Shown here: positions 22,872-34,626 of the stretch, piece after piece
How positions within the stretch are numbered: position 1 is the stretch's first letter
Layout of the letters: every line of letters starts with the position of its first letter
From: Cordilura impudica
Taxonomy: Eukaryota > Arthropoda > Insecta > Diptera > Scathophagidae
Direction of reading: 5' to 3'
NCBI GenBank assembly: GCA_963682025.1
Contig: OY821518.1
Location: 146,012,731 to 146,076,730 of the forward strand
DNA: 64,000 bases
Notes under the pieces: generated by a model
What the model was told of the DNA's origin: nothing
The model's input: the letters and a program-made list of their open reading frames with translations, nothing else
Databases searched by the model: none
Made by a program: the position numbers and the translations under genes

Positions 22872-22876
22872 CACTG

Positions 22877-23010
22877 CGGGGACATCATTTTTAATCGATT
22901 GAGGAGATAAAAGTCGAATAGCTGCGAGATAATAAATCCTGGAAACAATAATTGGCATAAATGTTTTGTAGTTGAGGGAGATTGCTTTGGTTAAATGGTA
23001 GAGCACTATC
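22877..23010 (+). pseudogene. Mariner-like transposase relic, downstream part
   Basis: Continues the frame broken at 18231. With stops removed it follows the mariner C-terminal order (SIEEIKVE..., then W-x-K..LA.MF, then G-x-LLW). It fades out near 23010. Confidence 0.55.
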
Positions 23011-24073
23011 CGGCAAAAACGAATTTTTGAAAAAATTTAGCCTTATCATCCGGATTAGTGAATATGTCTCATTCATTATAAGTGTCGGGAAAGCAGAACT
23101 AGCATTATTCATAACTCTTTTAACGAATGGCCAAAAGCTCTTGTTATACGGAGGAGCAGAAGGAACTATAGCACAAAAACGCTGTTAGTAAAAAAGTTTC
23201 GCTTCTTACACTTTCCCACATTCAGTTCCCGCCTGTGTGCAGGCAGCAGGTAGCAGATAGGCACCAAATTTTTTTGTGTGTTTTATATAGTTGTTGATTA
23301 TTGTTCGAAAAACATCAGTGTAGAAAGAATTTTAGCTAAGGTAACCATATTAACCAACCTCCTGAAGTTCACTTAAATCAATTTAAAAGTCAATAAGTTT
23401 GAAAGATTTTGCTCAAATTTATTTGTTATATATTTGAGAAACATATTTTAACAGCCAATGTTTAGACCTGGTCTCCATGCATTCGATATGAGGTTTAACA
23501 AAAAAAAAAAGTAAAAGTCAATCTTACATCAAATATACTTCTGAATATTTTTCTATGAATATTTATGAGCCTAATTTGCACATTTTCACATGATACTCCT
23601 TTCCGAAAATCATTCTAGATGCTTTGGTATATCAGCCTGGACTGACTACTTGTTTAATGAATGAATTTGCAAAGGAATTTTTTCTCTAAACTACCCATGA
23701 GTTTAGAAAAAGTTGAACTGTCCCAAGCAATGACCAGAAAAAATTTGTGAATATAATGAAATGAAAGTTAGTTCATTTTATAACAAATAGTAATAAATCT
23801 ATTTAACATATCTGAGTTAATTTTAGTATTTTATATTATCTTTAATAAAATATGCTAGCGTTTTTAAGCCAAAGTTAATTATATTGATATTTTAATCAAT
23901 CGTATATAAATTTTGTATTGAAAAAGTCAATATAAGGATCATACATTTTCGTCTTTAAGATGCAGCTTGACATACTTGTATATATAAACTAATAACATTA
24001 CCTTAAAATAGTTTTTTAGCTCTGTTTATCTCAGATTCGGTAAGCGATGTCGCACTTTAATTGCTTAAAAATA
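23011..24073. other. AT-rich spacer with a decayed family A piece
   Basis: At 23358-23505 the minus-strand family A order (TTCACTTAAATC, TTGCTCAAATTTATTTG, TTTAGACCTGGTCTCCATG) is still traceable at low identity. The rest is unassigned. Confidence 0.4.
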
Positions 24074-25049
24074 AAGGGAGTCCCAAAATTCACGCAAGAT
24101 TTGAATTTGTCGCCGTTTTTGCAACAAAATGTTGGCGGCCCAAAAAATATATATGGATACTATTTGACAGCTAAAAGTTTAGGGTTAGTAAAAAGGGAGC
24201 GCTGGCTGATATAATAACGCGTTTTGTTTATTGAAAATATTACAAAAATAATGAAAGTTTGGCTGTTACAGTTCGAAAATTTCATACAAAAAGTAAACGA
24301 AATATTGGTTTATTTACGTCAACTGTGAACAGGGTAATTAAAAAAATCAGGCAGACTGGATCAGTTAGCGATGCTAAGTCTGAAATCAAGTCTTTCCCTT
24401 GTCAATATCGGAGCAGTGCATAAGAGTGTTGGTGAAAGAAAGTCTATGAACATGAGTTTGGCGTCGTGGACTGGAACTACGTAATTCAACAAGATCTTTG
24501 CAGTGTGCACTAACTGCGAATCTGAAGATTACGATTATAATGATTAACTGACACAAGTACTGAAGCCCAATGAACATGCACTGCGAACAGAAATTTTTTA
24601 CTGAACATTATCATGTGGATGATGATTTTTCGAGGATGATAAGCGATGGTTTATTCGTTAACTGTCAAAATTGCCGCATTTGGAATTCAGAGAACCCGCA
24701 TATATTTGTCGAAAGACAAATGCATTCACAACGTGTCATTGTGTGGTGTGAGGCATCATTGGACCATATTTCTTCAAAAATCAGGCTGGTGAAGCAGTAA
24801 GTGCTACTGGTGCTCAATATCGTGGCATGTTCTTTTTTTTTTTTTGCTTAAAGAGGGTGATATTGATGAGGTTGATATTGTATGTTCTCAACAAGACGGT
24901 GCTACATATATGCCAAATGGTTATAGCCTTGGAGGCCATTTGCTCGATGTGTTGCTCTATACCTAACCCCATCTCGTTTACTTCATGACTAAAAAACAGG
25001 CAAAAACCGGTGTTTAATTAAAATCTTGAGTGAATTTTGGAACACCCTT
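24074..25049 (+). mobile_element. IS630/mariner-superfamily element, decayed but end-to-end
   Basis: TIRs are AAGGGAGTCCCAAAATTCAC on the left and GTGAATTTTGGAACACCCTT on the right, each next to TA (24072-24073 and 25050-25051), the expected target site. Near 24672 a frame reads NCRIWNSENPHIFVERQMHS, then QRVIVWCEASL, which is the transposase region just before the second catalytic aspartate. A QQDGATYMPN-like stretch follows near 24890. Stops and shifts abound. At 976 bp it is shorter than active members (about 1.3 kb), so there are internal deletions. Confidence 0.75.
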
Positions 25050-25237
25050 TATGCAATTAAAAATTATGTCAAATAAGTACACATAGATAATATAGTCCTG
25101 CTTATATGGATGTGTGTATACGATCAGTATTTGATAATTAATTTACTTTCTGCTCCGAGCAGTTGGTAATCTTCACTGTATATATTTTAATACGTATGTA
25201 CGAGTAGATATATATTGCAGACAAGTATGAATGTATT
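25050..25237. other. Short spacer
   Basis: Nothing recognised between the mariner-type element and family A copy A15. Confidence 0.3.
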
Positions 25238-26036
25238 TATACCCTATACCACTATGTGGTTTGGGTATAATGACTTTGTGCTGCTGTTTGTAACAACCAA
25301 AAATATTTGACCTAGACCCATCTTTAATTATACCGATCGGATCAGAATCACTTTTTGAGTTGATTTAACAATGTCCGTCCGTCCGTCCGTCCGTCCATCC
25401 GTCCGTCCGTCTGTGTGTCCATGTAAAGCTTGTAATCAAACTGCAGGTCGCAAATATGAATATATTTTGATGAAATTTGGTACGTTAGCTTTCATCGGCC
25501 ATGGAATGAACGCTGTTGAAATTGGTGAGAATCGGTCCATGTTCAGACCTAGCCCCCATAAAAATTACCCCTATGAAATCGACATAAATTGCCATAAGAT
25601 CCAAATTGTCATATAGATCTTACTCAAATTGGGTTTGTATGCGTTCATTACATCCACTAATGAGTAGTCCAAAAATGATTCCTTTGGCCCCATATAGAGC
25701 TGCTTCCCGATCTTCACTTAAATCTATTAAAAAACAAGAATATTGCACAAATTCTTCTCAAATTTTGTTTGTATATATATATTTGCAAAATACAAAAGAC
25801 TTTACCAAACATGATCAGGATCGGTCCATTTTTAGACCTAGTACCCATATAGATATAGAATCCGATATGAACTTTTTCATATCTGCAGCCAAAAAAATTA
25901 ATAAAAATCCCACTCAAATTTCGTTTTTGCTTATTTTCTATGTCCAGTTAGTTGGGCCTAAGAGATAGGGTTTCTAAACGCATGGTATAGGGTATCGTAT
26001 AGTCGGTCTAGACCGACTATAATTTTCTTACTTGTT
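25238..26036 (-). mobile_element. Family A, copy A15, complete
   Basis: Runs TATACCCTATACCACTATG to TTTTCTTACTTGTT, with six to seven CCGT-type units near 25373 (one CCAT variant). Nearly identical to A14 over its length, hence recent. Confidence 0.9.
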
Positions 26037-27233
26037 TTATTATAAATAAATAATAAAGGTAACAAACCAATAAACCTGTCGGGTGATAATAAAAACAACA
26101 ACAAGTCATCACATACTGTCCAATGATAACCTCAAGCCATAGCCAACAACAATTTTAAATAAATAACCAAATGTACAGAGGAAAAATAATTTCATATAGA
26201 TGAACGAAAACACAGACTTATTCCTACATACATACGTACATATCTAGTAGTGTGGATGAATATATATATACATATGCATGTCTAAACAAATGACCAACTA
26301 TTCCAGGGTTGGGTTAAACGACTGTCTGGTTAGCTAAAATTTAGTAAGTATATTTCTCTATTTATTTTAATGAGTACGAGGTCTTTGTTAGGTAGATAGT
26401 GATTTGTTGGTATTTGATATATGGCAGAATGTTCAATTCGATAATAAATCGTGCTCTTGTGCTATGAAACTATTAAGTGTTACTGAATTGAAGTGGCAAA
26501 AAAGAAAATAATATATAAAGTGCTTTTTAATTGAGAAAAATATTCCTAGCAAAATAGTTATTTAAAGAGCACTCAATAAAACCACCCTATGTCTACGAAA
26601 TATTTTTCCACTCTATATTTAAGTATTATAATTTCTTGAGTTAGTTTACGCTCTAAAATATTTCTAAAATCTTCTTTTTATTGCAACTCAAATTAAATTT
26701 GTTTCGGCAAACGCAGTTCTAAACATTTAAATCTAATATATATAATGAGCATAAGAGTTTGCAAATAACCGGAATTTTCCTAATCGCGATTAAGATCAAA
26801 TCAACTTTTTTATAATAGTTCCAATCAAATATTTTTATAAGAAATTAAATAAAAATCCATATCTAACCGTAACAAGGTCCGAAAATATTAGATTTATTAA
26901 ATAAAATTGTCGTTAGTGGATCTCGTCGAATGCTGTGTTACCATAGTCTACATTAATAAATACATAAATAGTTTTTGTGTATGCTCAAAATATTCCATTT
27001 ACATAAAAAAAAATTATATTACTATGAATTTGTTATATATGGTCTCCCGATACCATTACCGATAATCCGAAGTAGTCCATTTTTCCTAAAATGCAGGAAC
27101 CTCTCTATGAGATTTTGAGTTTCAAATACCAAAAAAGGAATCAAAAGAGTTCTAACCTAAGATCGATAGCTTTTTTGGTTCTTGAAATTATTGATTACAA
27201 ACAAACACACCAATAATTTTATACTGCCAGATT
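26037..27233. other. AT-rich spacer, nothing assigned
   Basis: Contains a TACATACATACGTACATA microsatellite-like patch near 26225. No supported coding region. Confidence 0.4.
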
Positions 27234-27364
27234 CCAGCGCTCAAAATTCGGAATAGGCAACTTTATTTTTCAACTTATCTAATTCACAAACCAACACTTT
27301 TTGATTTATTATTATTGTGAATGAAGATAACAAACTCATTAACAAACACATTGATGAATTTCAT

Positions 27365-27852
27365 TTAAAAATCAAGATAAAACTGAAATTTTGAACCCGA
27401 CCACCTCAGATATCGATGAAATTTTGTTCATAGCTAAATTTGATCAATACAAACAAACCCTCATTTTTAGAAATGACTGTTTTGCGATTTTTTGGGCGTG
27501 GCACAGTGGGAAAGTTTTCGAAAAAACGCGAAAATGGTCGAAAAGTGCTCCATTTAAAATGTAATAACTCAGAATCGGCTGAACCGATTTCCATAACCTT
27601 GGTATCATTAAAAAGCTATTTTAACAGGCTTTATTACACGTTTGAAAAGAAAAATAAAAATACACTGTAAAAAATTTTATAACAAAAAGAAAACTTTAAA
27701 TAACGAAAAAACCAAAAAGATCAAGGGTTTTTTTACAGTGTATTACTTTTTTAGAAAGGTTTATCCTTCACCTATACCATATCAAAAAAGTAAAATGGGT
27801 TCTTTTTTAGTTTTTTTTATATAATTTTTTAAGTAATGTCACTTCTAGTAAT
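27365..27852 (+). repeat. Left TIR of the 3-kb transposon
   Basis: Contains a nested 78-bp mini-element at 27663-27740 (CACTGTAAAAAA ... TTTTTTTACAGTG, flanked by TA). Open frames inside the TIR (27406-27670, both strands) mirror those in the other TIR and are not genes. Confidence 0.85.
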
Positions 27853-28253
27853 TGCCCTTATATTTTATATTTACAGGTAAAATAACACAGTACAACACAT
27901 GATTTGCCAACTCAATTCGCTTTTATTCGCAATTGAGTAAAGGTATGAATTTCAAAAATTTACTCTACATATGCACAACATTCTTCGGAAAAACCCTCGA
28001 TCATATTTTTTATGATTCTCAGAATTAACAAAAGGGAATAAACAAAGGGTTATTTAATTTTTATGATTGTGTAAGCAAAGTAATTTTTAATTATTTGGGT
28101 TTTGACTTTTTTACAGAAATTCAAACCACATTTAAGGGTGGTCATTATTCGAAAATTTAAAACTCACACATGGTGAAACAGGTATATAGCCACCGTAAAA
28201 AAGTATGCACCCATTTATAAGTACCTGTCAGTAATCTAGTGAACAATACACAG

Positions 28254-28289
28254 TATAAATAGGAGTGCATTGATCGATTTTACTCATTC
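28254..28289 (+). promoter_or_regulatory. TATA box and initiator of the transposase-like gene
   Basis: TATAAATA starts at 28254 and TCATTC (insect initiator consensus TCAKTY) lies at 28284-28289. This places the initiator A 32 bases after the first T of TATA, the canonical insect spacing. No downstream promoter element of the RGWYV type is seen at +28. The start at 28286 fits the ORF beginning about 145 bases downstream. Confidence 0.5.
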
Positions 28290-28430
28290 AACAAGTGTCG
28301 ACGAACGCGAAAATTACAAGTCCATCTTTTAAAAGTGCAACGTACCGAAATTCACAATTATAAACAGTTTCGAGAAGCCAAGATATCCCATTACAATTTT
28401 TATGCATATATTTTAAAAATTTGTGTGAAT

Positions 28431-29742
28431 ATGAATTCAAACAATAAGTACAGATGCATAAAAATATCTAATAAGTGTTGCGCTTCGCTTCGTAAAATAA
28501 GTGAGAACGAGGCTGCAAATATAATTGAGTATTTTCCAGCTGTCGCCAACATTCATTGTAGCCGTATTTGCGAAACTTGCCGGAATACACTGAGAAAAGC
28601 GCGCAGTCGTAATGAATCCAACGTAGAGCAGAGTGAAGTCTCAAATTATTTACCAATGACGCCCAGCGATGAAATTAGCGAAGAATTGAATGAACTTCCA
28701 ACTTGTACCAGCCGTAATACAAACATCGAAAGCAACGAACTCATTGAAAATATAAATGATCACATTATTCCGCATCTACCAAACCAAATGACGCCTCTTA
28801 AAAGGAAATATATCAAACGAGATGCATACAGAAATAGAAAATCAGTGCAAATTTTGGAAAATATAGCAGATTCACTTGGAGCTGATCCATTATCTGATTT
28901 GTCAGCGCAACTTGAAAACGTCAAAGCCATTTACGAAGAAATTTTGCAAAACATCAAATATCAAATAGAGAACAGCTCAAATCTTTTGGAAAAGCAAAAC
29001 CTTTTATCTCTCTTACCAATCAATATGAGTCACGCAGAAATTAAAGATCGTTTTGGGGATGATGTATCTCACGATTGTATCAAAAAAAGTAAAGATATCC
29101 AAAGGAATAAAACGAAGTTTGCAGATATCAATCTTTTAAAAATGAGCAGACGTAGTTTACCAACCGAAACTCTAAGCACAGTTAAATTATTTTATGAAGA
29201 TGATGAAATTAGCCGAATGATGCCAGGATCGCAAGATTCAATTACTATTAAACAAGGAAACTTACGTGAAAAAGTTCAAAAAAGACTGATGTTATCTTCA
29301 CTACGCGAATCTTACTACGAATTTAAAAAAAACATCCCTTGGCCAAAGTTGGTTTTACAAAATTTACAATGTTAAGGCCAAAAAATTGTATGAAACTTGG
29401 AGTTGGAAACCAGCAAAATATCTGTGTATGCACATTGCATCAGAATATGAAATTGATGTTTGAAAAAAGTCGCTTAAAATCATTTTGTTTTGAAGGAGAA
29501 TGCACATTTACCGACTACAAAGATGTTCTCAAATTCGTTGTTTGTAATGGTGACATACAGAAAAGCGAGTGTTGAGTTTCAGTGTGTGGTCACTGCTTCA
29601 AAAATTTAAATAATCTAAAAACGCATATGCTAAAACATTTTGAAAATAACCAAACTGAAGAAATAATATACAAAAAGTGGAATACAACGATTAGATGTGT
29701 TCTGGAAACGGTAACCACCAACCGAGAATCATTTGGCAAATA
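28431..29742 (+). pseudogene. Transposase-like protein gene with one frameshift and one stop
   Basis: The first convincing ATG is at 28431 (the open frame extends to 28335 with GTG). The N-terminus is cysteine-rich (C-x6-CC ... C-x3-C-x2-C). Around 29200 it reads FYEDDEISRMMPGSQ, then LRESYYEFKKNIP. The frame then shifts near the A8 run at 29322-29329; the second frame carries KVGFTKFTMLRPKNC and CVCTLHQNMKLM. A TGA at 29573-29575 interrupts it, and the same frame then continues as VCGHCFKNLNNLKTHMLKH (a C2H2-like C-x2-C-x9-H-x3-H) to a stop at about 29742. This motif order recurs in invertebrate uncharacterised transposon-type proteins. Ancestral length was about 430-440 aa. Confidence 0.6.
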
Positions 29743-29880
29743 ATATAAACAATTGTTGATGGTTTTTTATTTATAAACATTTAAAAAATGTTAGAATTGT
29801 TGAACTATTTTGTAAATGTGTAAGAATGTGAGATGATATTTTCGCTGCTATTCGAATTATTTCAAAAACTTTCGGCACGT

Positions 29881-30353
29881 ATTACTAGAAGTGACACTAC
29901 TTAAAAAAATTATATAAAAAAAACTAACAAAGAACCCATTTTACTTTTTGGATATGGTATAGGTGAAGGATAAACCTTTCTAAAAAAATAATACACTGTA
30001 AAAAAACCCTTTTGGTTTTTTCGTTATTTAAAATTTTCTTTTTGTCATAAAATTTTTTACAGTGTATTTTTATTTTTTTTTTCAAACGTGTCATAAAGCC
30101 TGTTAAAATATCTTTTTACTGATGGCAAGATAATGGAAATCGGTTCAGCCGATTTTGAGTTATTGCATTTTAAATGGAGCACTTTTCGACCATTTTCGCG
30201 TTTTTTCGAAAACTTTCCCACTGTGCCACGCCCAAAAAATCGCAAAACAGTCATTTCTAAAAATGAGGGTTTGTTTGTATTGATCAAATTTAGCTATGAA
30301 CAAAATTTCATCGATATCTGAGGGGGTCGGGTTCAATGCATCTCGATTTTTAC
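29881..30353 (-). repeat. Right TIR of the 3-kb transposon
   Basis: Inverted partner of 27365-27852. The nested mini-element is at 29994-30064, again between TA dinucleotides, with a few bases lost. Confidence 0.85.
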
Positions 30354-30566
30354 ATGAAATTCATCATATGTATAATTTTATGTATGGGTTAGTAGCAACT
30401 TTAAATGCAATTTACTCAAAAAAAAAAAAAATTGAAAAAGCTGTAAATCTGGTGAATAGCTAAAAAGAAATATCTTTCAAATAATATATGGTTGGTCAAG
30501 ATCGGTATAAAATGGTAGAACAAAACATCGGTAAGAAAAAATCGCCTAGCCTATTAATATTATAGA

Positions 30567-31079
30567 TATAAAGATGAAACTTTGAAAATACCATATTATT
30601 TAATGACTGAGTGCTGAGTCGAGATCAAATGTTTGTACAAAATTTTCCTCGCATTGACGGCTAATAAATAGTTAGGGCTAACAACTTTGTTTACGACAAT
30701 GCCAAATTACTTCAATGGTATTAATTTTAAAGTAAATCCCAGGCTCGCTTTTTCTCAATTATGCTTTTATTATAAAAATTCATATTTTTTTGAATCGATG
30801 ACAACTTAGCCCTATCGCGCAATATAACTACCCGAAAAGAGCATTTTTTTCATTAAGATCCTTATTAAAAACCGCTATGTTGGTGCTTTTCGCTCTTTAG
30901 TGCCTAAGCGCCTTTTGTATAAAAAAATTTACATATTTGTATAACTTCCCTCCAAATTCACACTTTTTGGCTAAAGATGCTAATAATTGGCTCTAATTCG
31001 TCAATAAGACAAAAATTATAAAATAATATTGACTAATGAAGATTCCGATATGCCAAAAATTCCGTTCATACCACCAACC
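30567..31079. other. AT-rich spacer, nothing assigned
   Basis: No open frame or repeat is supported; this may be the outer, decayed part of repeat E. Confidence 0.35.
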
Positions 31080-31727
31080 AGATGGCTTTCAAGAGAAGAA
31101 CCATTGAAGCAATTATGAAAAGCTTGAGTTGAAAACTCATTTTAACGTTGTTAATAAAGTGCTAAAGAGCCGTTTGAGACGACGCACTGTAGCTGCAATT
31201 TTGATTTCATTGGGCAAAAGTAAAATTTTTTTGTCATCAATTCTTAAAATTTTAATGCCATTTTGTAGCCAATATATCCAGATTGAGGGATTCAAAAATT
31301 AGGTTAAATAGATGCTAATTGTGGGCGTGGCATGCTGTCAAACTCAATTGTTTTTTTTATCAAAAACAAATGGTTACTATTCTCAAATTATCATTGATAA
31401 TGACCTGCGATCCTTTTGACAATGTTGGCAGGATTGTAGTCTTTAGTTGTTGAAACGGGTCACAGCCCTACCGTTTAATAACTGGGGCGTTATGAAATAT
31501 TTATTAAACTACTACATTTGTGTCAAATTTCAACTTTATTTGAATAGAACTTCTAGGAAACAAAAGGGAACAAGAAACGTGTACCATTCCGAGAAAGGTG
31601 AAAGTGTCCTCTTTAACCCTGTATATACCTTTGAACCCATGTCGATCCGTGGGTAGAAAACTTTTTTAATTTTAATGAAATTACTCAAAAAAAAGTTCAC
31701 ATGACGGTAATTTAAACAGCCCCTATA

Positions 31728-32980
31728 AGTCGGGGGTCACACAAGGCAATTTTTATTGCGCAACTTTTTGGCAATTCTCTTTTGAAATTGCTTTTATGTC
31801 CACACACGACAATTTCTTCGGCAATTTTACTGTTTTGCTTTGTTTTTATTTTCTTATAGTTTGACATTTGTGCTCTAGTCGTAAATAACAATAATAAAAC
31901 AAGTAAGAAAATTATAGTCGGTCTAGACCGACTATACGATACCCTATACCATGCGTTTAGAAACCCTATCTCTTAGGCCCAACTAACTGGACACAGAAAA
32001 TAAGCAAAAACCAAATTTGAGTTTGATTTTTATTAAGTTTTTTGGCTGCAGATATGAAAAAGTTCATTCATATCTATATGGGGACTAGGTCCAAAAATGG
32101 ACCGATCCTGATCATGTTTGGTAAAGTCTCTTGTATTTTGCAAAAATATATACAAACAAAATCTAAGAAGAATCAGTGCAATATTTTTGTTTTTAAATAG
32201 ATTTAAGTGAATATCGGGAAGCAGCTCTATATGGGGCCAAAGGGATCATTTTTGGACTACTCATTAATGGACATAATGAACGCATACAAAACCCAATTTG
32301 AGTAAGATCTATATGACAATTTGGATCTTATGGCAATTTATGTCGATTTCATAGGGGTAATTTGTATGGGGGCTAGGTCTGAACATGGACCGATTCTCAC
32401 CAATTTCAATAGCGTTCATTACGTGGCCGATAAAAGCTTATATACCAAATTTCATCAAAATATATTTATATTTGCGACCTGCAGTTTGATTACAAGGTTT
32501 ACATGAACACACAGACGGACGGACGGACATTGTTAAATCAACTCAGAAAGTGATTCTGATTTGATCGGTATAATTAAAGATGGGTCTAGGTCAAATATTT
32601 TTGGTTGTTACAAACAGCAGCACAAAGTCATTATTCCCAAACCACATAGTGGTATAGGGTATAATTAAATACATACATACATAAATTACTTTAATTGGTT
32701 TTGTTGAAAAATGAATTCAAAAAAAAAAAAAAAAATTAAGTCCCGATTCCATTTAAAGGCCATTTTAATAAAGTAAACAATAATTACGAATTATACACAC
32801 CAAGAAGCGAAACACCGAATGAAAAGTAATGTCAAATATTCAACAAAAAAAAAAGCGAATGAGAGAATTGCTTGAAATAGCCGAGAACCGGCAATTATTT
32901 TTCCCTTTTTATTCCCCTCACCGCAAACGTCAACAAACTCAAGAATTGCGCAACAAAAATTGCCTTGTGTGAACCCAGAC
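31728..32980. mobile_element. TA-flanked MITE with inserted family A copy
   Basis: Ends read AGTCGGGGGTCACACAAGG (left) and CCTTGTGTGAACCCAGAC (right), followed inward by AATTTTTATTGCGCAA and its near complement. TA flanks both sides (31726-31727 and 32981-32982). Repeat E copy 1 has the undisturbed CTATAAGTATAC, so a TA duplication is shown directly. Without the family A copy the MITE is about 490 bp and non-coding. Confidence 0.8.
31898..32663 (+). mobile_element. Family A, copy A4, complete
   Basis: AACAAGTAAGAAAATTATAG to TGGTATAGGGTAT, with about three GACG units at 32514-32529 and the perfect 24-bp palindrome near its 5' end. It lies inside the MITE, so its insertion is the latest of three nested events. 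Confidence 0.9.
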
Positions 32981-33479
32981 TAAGTATACAACGGTGTGTT
33001 AAATTTGTGATTTAGGTATTTTATACTCGTAGCTTATAATAGATAGTCATTATTTGTTCCTTTACAAAATACACCACCCTATTGACATATTTGTAAGTAA
33101 GAATATCAATTCACAGAGGACGTAATTCATTTGTAACCTCGGTTTTTTTTATTATAATACCTTTTTTATATCTTTTTATTTTACCTAACAATGCACAAAT
33201 GCAATTAGTAAAGAAAACACACAGGTAATTCATTTGTATAGTTGATTTTTTATATATTATTTTAAGTAGTAATGCACTAATGCCATTTTCTTACCTTTTT
33301 TTTACCTAGAAACATAGTAATTAGTGCTAGGCGAGGATTTGACTAATATAAAGGCTGCATCCAGCTGCATTATATGTCAATCAACATGATGTCAATAAAA
33401 CCAGGTCCCTATAAAAATCATTAAATCATACCGATGCATATGAATTTGGATTTTCATAATTACATTCAAGAATACGCGT

Positions 33480-33937
33480 TATGGAACATATACTAAAAAC
33501 CAGTTGTGATTTAGATTTCGGGTCTTCAAGATCAATCAACAACGAAACCATCAAAGAGTTAAGAAGTTCAAAATAGAAATATGTTCGAGATGAATATCGC
33601 CAATTTGAATTGATTTTAAATCATGCAGAAGATGTCAAATCATAAATATCATTAGGTGCCACTTGGAGATCTATCAGAGGAGGTTCAGGAGAGAAGGAAT
33701 AAGGATTACAGATTTTATAGAGAGCACATAACTAGAAAAATTTCGCGAAATTCGATAAATATATATCTATTTATTATATTATTGGCAACGTCAGATCCGT
33801 TCATCTCCAGTATTCGAAATCAATGGAAAGTGGAACATCGGGATTTAGATGAAGAAGTCAAAAAACTACTAAAGAACAGAAATAATACCGAACAAAATAT
33901 GGAATATTTGCAACCAATATTTGAATCAAATCAATAA
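33480..33937 (+). pseudogene. Coding remnant of repeat E, copy 2
   Basis: Reads MEHILKTSCDLDFGSSR, then (frame changes) KDYRFYREHITRKISRNS, ILLATSDPFISSIRNQ and WKVEHRDLDEEVKKLL, ending IFESNQ with tandem stops. The last 93 codons form one open frame. Not recognised; charged and mostly helical by composition. It shares its sequence with 16350-16610 and 62395-62492. Confidence 0.45.
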
Positions 33938-34626
33938 TAATTATAATTGCATGAATAATAATTGTAAGTACGAGAAAAAAAGTATTTATAAAAAATAATA
34001 ATAAACAGAATTTCCCATTGTTACAAATGCTATTGAAATCTACGACATTTTTTATTTTGAAAAGGTTTTCTTAGCCACATATGTATGAAATGTTTTAATA
34101 ATTATGAAAGATTCAAAAAATAAAAACTCTTATTTTCATATCAAAATCAGAATCACTGCGCTAATGTTCATCAGATTTAATTAGCTAAAATTAACAAATT
34201 TGACAGCAAAAAATCACAAATTTTTCTGTAGTAATAACAAGACTTATAGCAAGACTTTTATAATATTACTAACGATTTTTTAAGTGTAGATATTTTTTCA
34301 GTAGTAATAGCAAAATTTTTGGATTTTTTGAGTGTAATCATTAAACAAAAAAATCCCATTATTACCAAAAATGCTTATAACTAAATCAAAATATCACATT
34401 TTTTAATAAATAGACATAATAAAAAACCCATATATCACGCTAAAAGAAAATAAAAAAATGAAAAGTTCAAATTTGAAATAGAATTCCTTAAATCAAGTTT
34501 AATGAAATTAAAACTGACTCAAGTTCAAATAAATATCTATCCATTAAAAAAGAATTACTGAAATATTTTGTTCAGTTCAAAGCTTACAGAATTTTGTTCC
34601 CTGAAAAACGATTTTCAGCCACTGTG

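Larger units (their letters stand above)
27365..30353. mobile_element. 3-kb DNA transposon with ~480-bp terminal inverted repeats
   Basis: TIRs are 27365-27852 and 29881-30353, sharing for example GGGCGTGGCACAGTGGGAAA (27498) in inverted orientation (30215-30234). Flanking 11-mers ATGAATTTCAT (27354-27364) and ATGAAATTCAT (30354-30364) are direct repeats with one mismatch. The 11-mer is also nearly palindromic, so it could instead be the outermost TIR. The interior holds one promoter and one broken gene on the plus strand. Long TIRs with a 9-11-bp duplication recall Mutator-like elements, but the protein does not look like a MULE transposase to me. Superfamily unassigned. Confidence 0.75.
27234..30566 (-). 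mobile_element. Family C Helitron-like copy 4, split by a transposon
   Basis: The 3' half (27234-27364, with ATTCCAGCGCTCAAAATTCG) and the 5' half (30365-30566, ending ATTAATATTATAGA) flank a 2989-bp element. The central GATGAATTTCAT matches the family C position at which copy 1 has AACAAATTTAAT, so the halves line up with a short deletion. Confidence 0.7.
31080..34626 (+). mobile_element. Repeat E, copy 2 (contains a MITE and family A)
   Basis: Inverted relative of 15652-17720, ending GATTTTCAGCCACTGTG. Three alignment anchors are the TTAACCCTGTATATACC block at 31614, the AGTATACAACGGTGTGTTAAA block at 32984, and the coding block at 33480-33937. The TA-flanked MITE at 31728-32980 is absent from copy 1; the Helitron in copy 1 is absent here. 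Confidence 0.6.

Noticed and set aside
22986..23020. tRNA-like string GGTTAAATGGTAGAGCAC
   Set aside because: Falls inside the mariner relic and has no B box or cloverleaf.
27406..27670. ORFs within the long TIRs (mirrored at 30057-30321)
   Set aside because: Identical by inversion in both TIRs, with no start or domain evidence.
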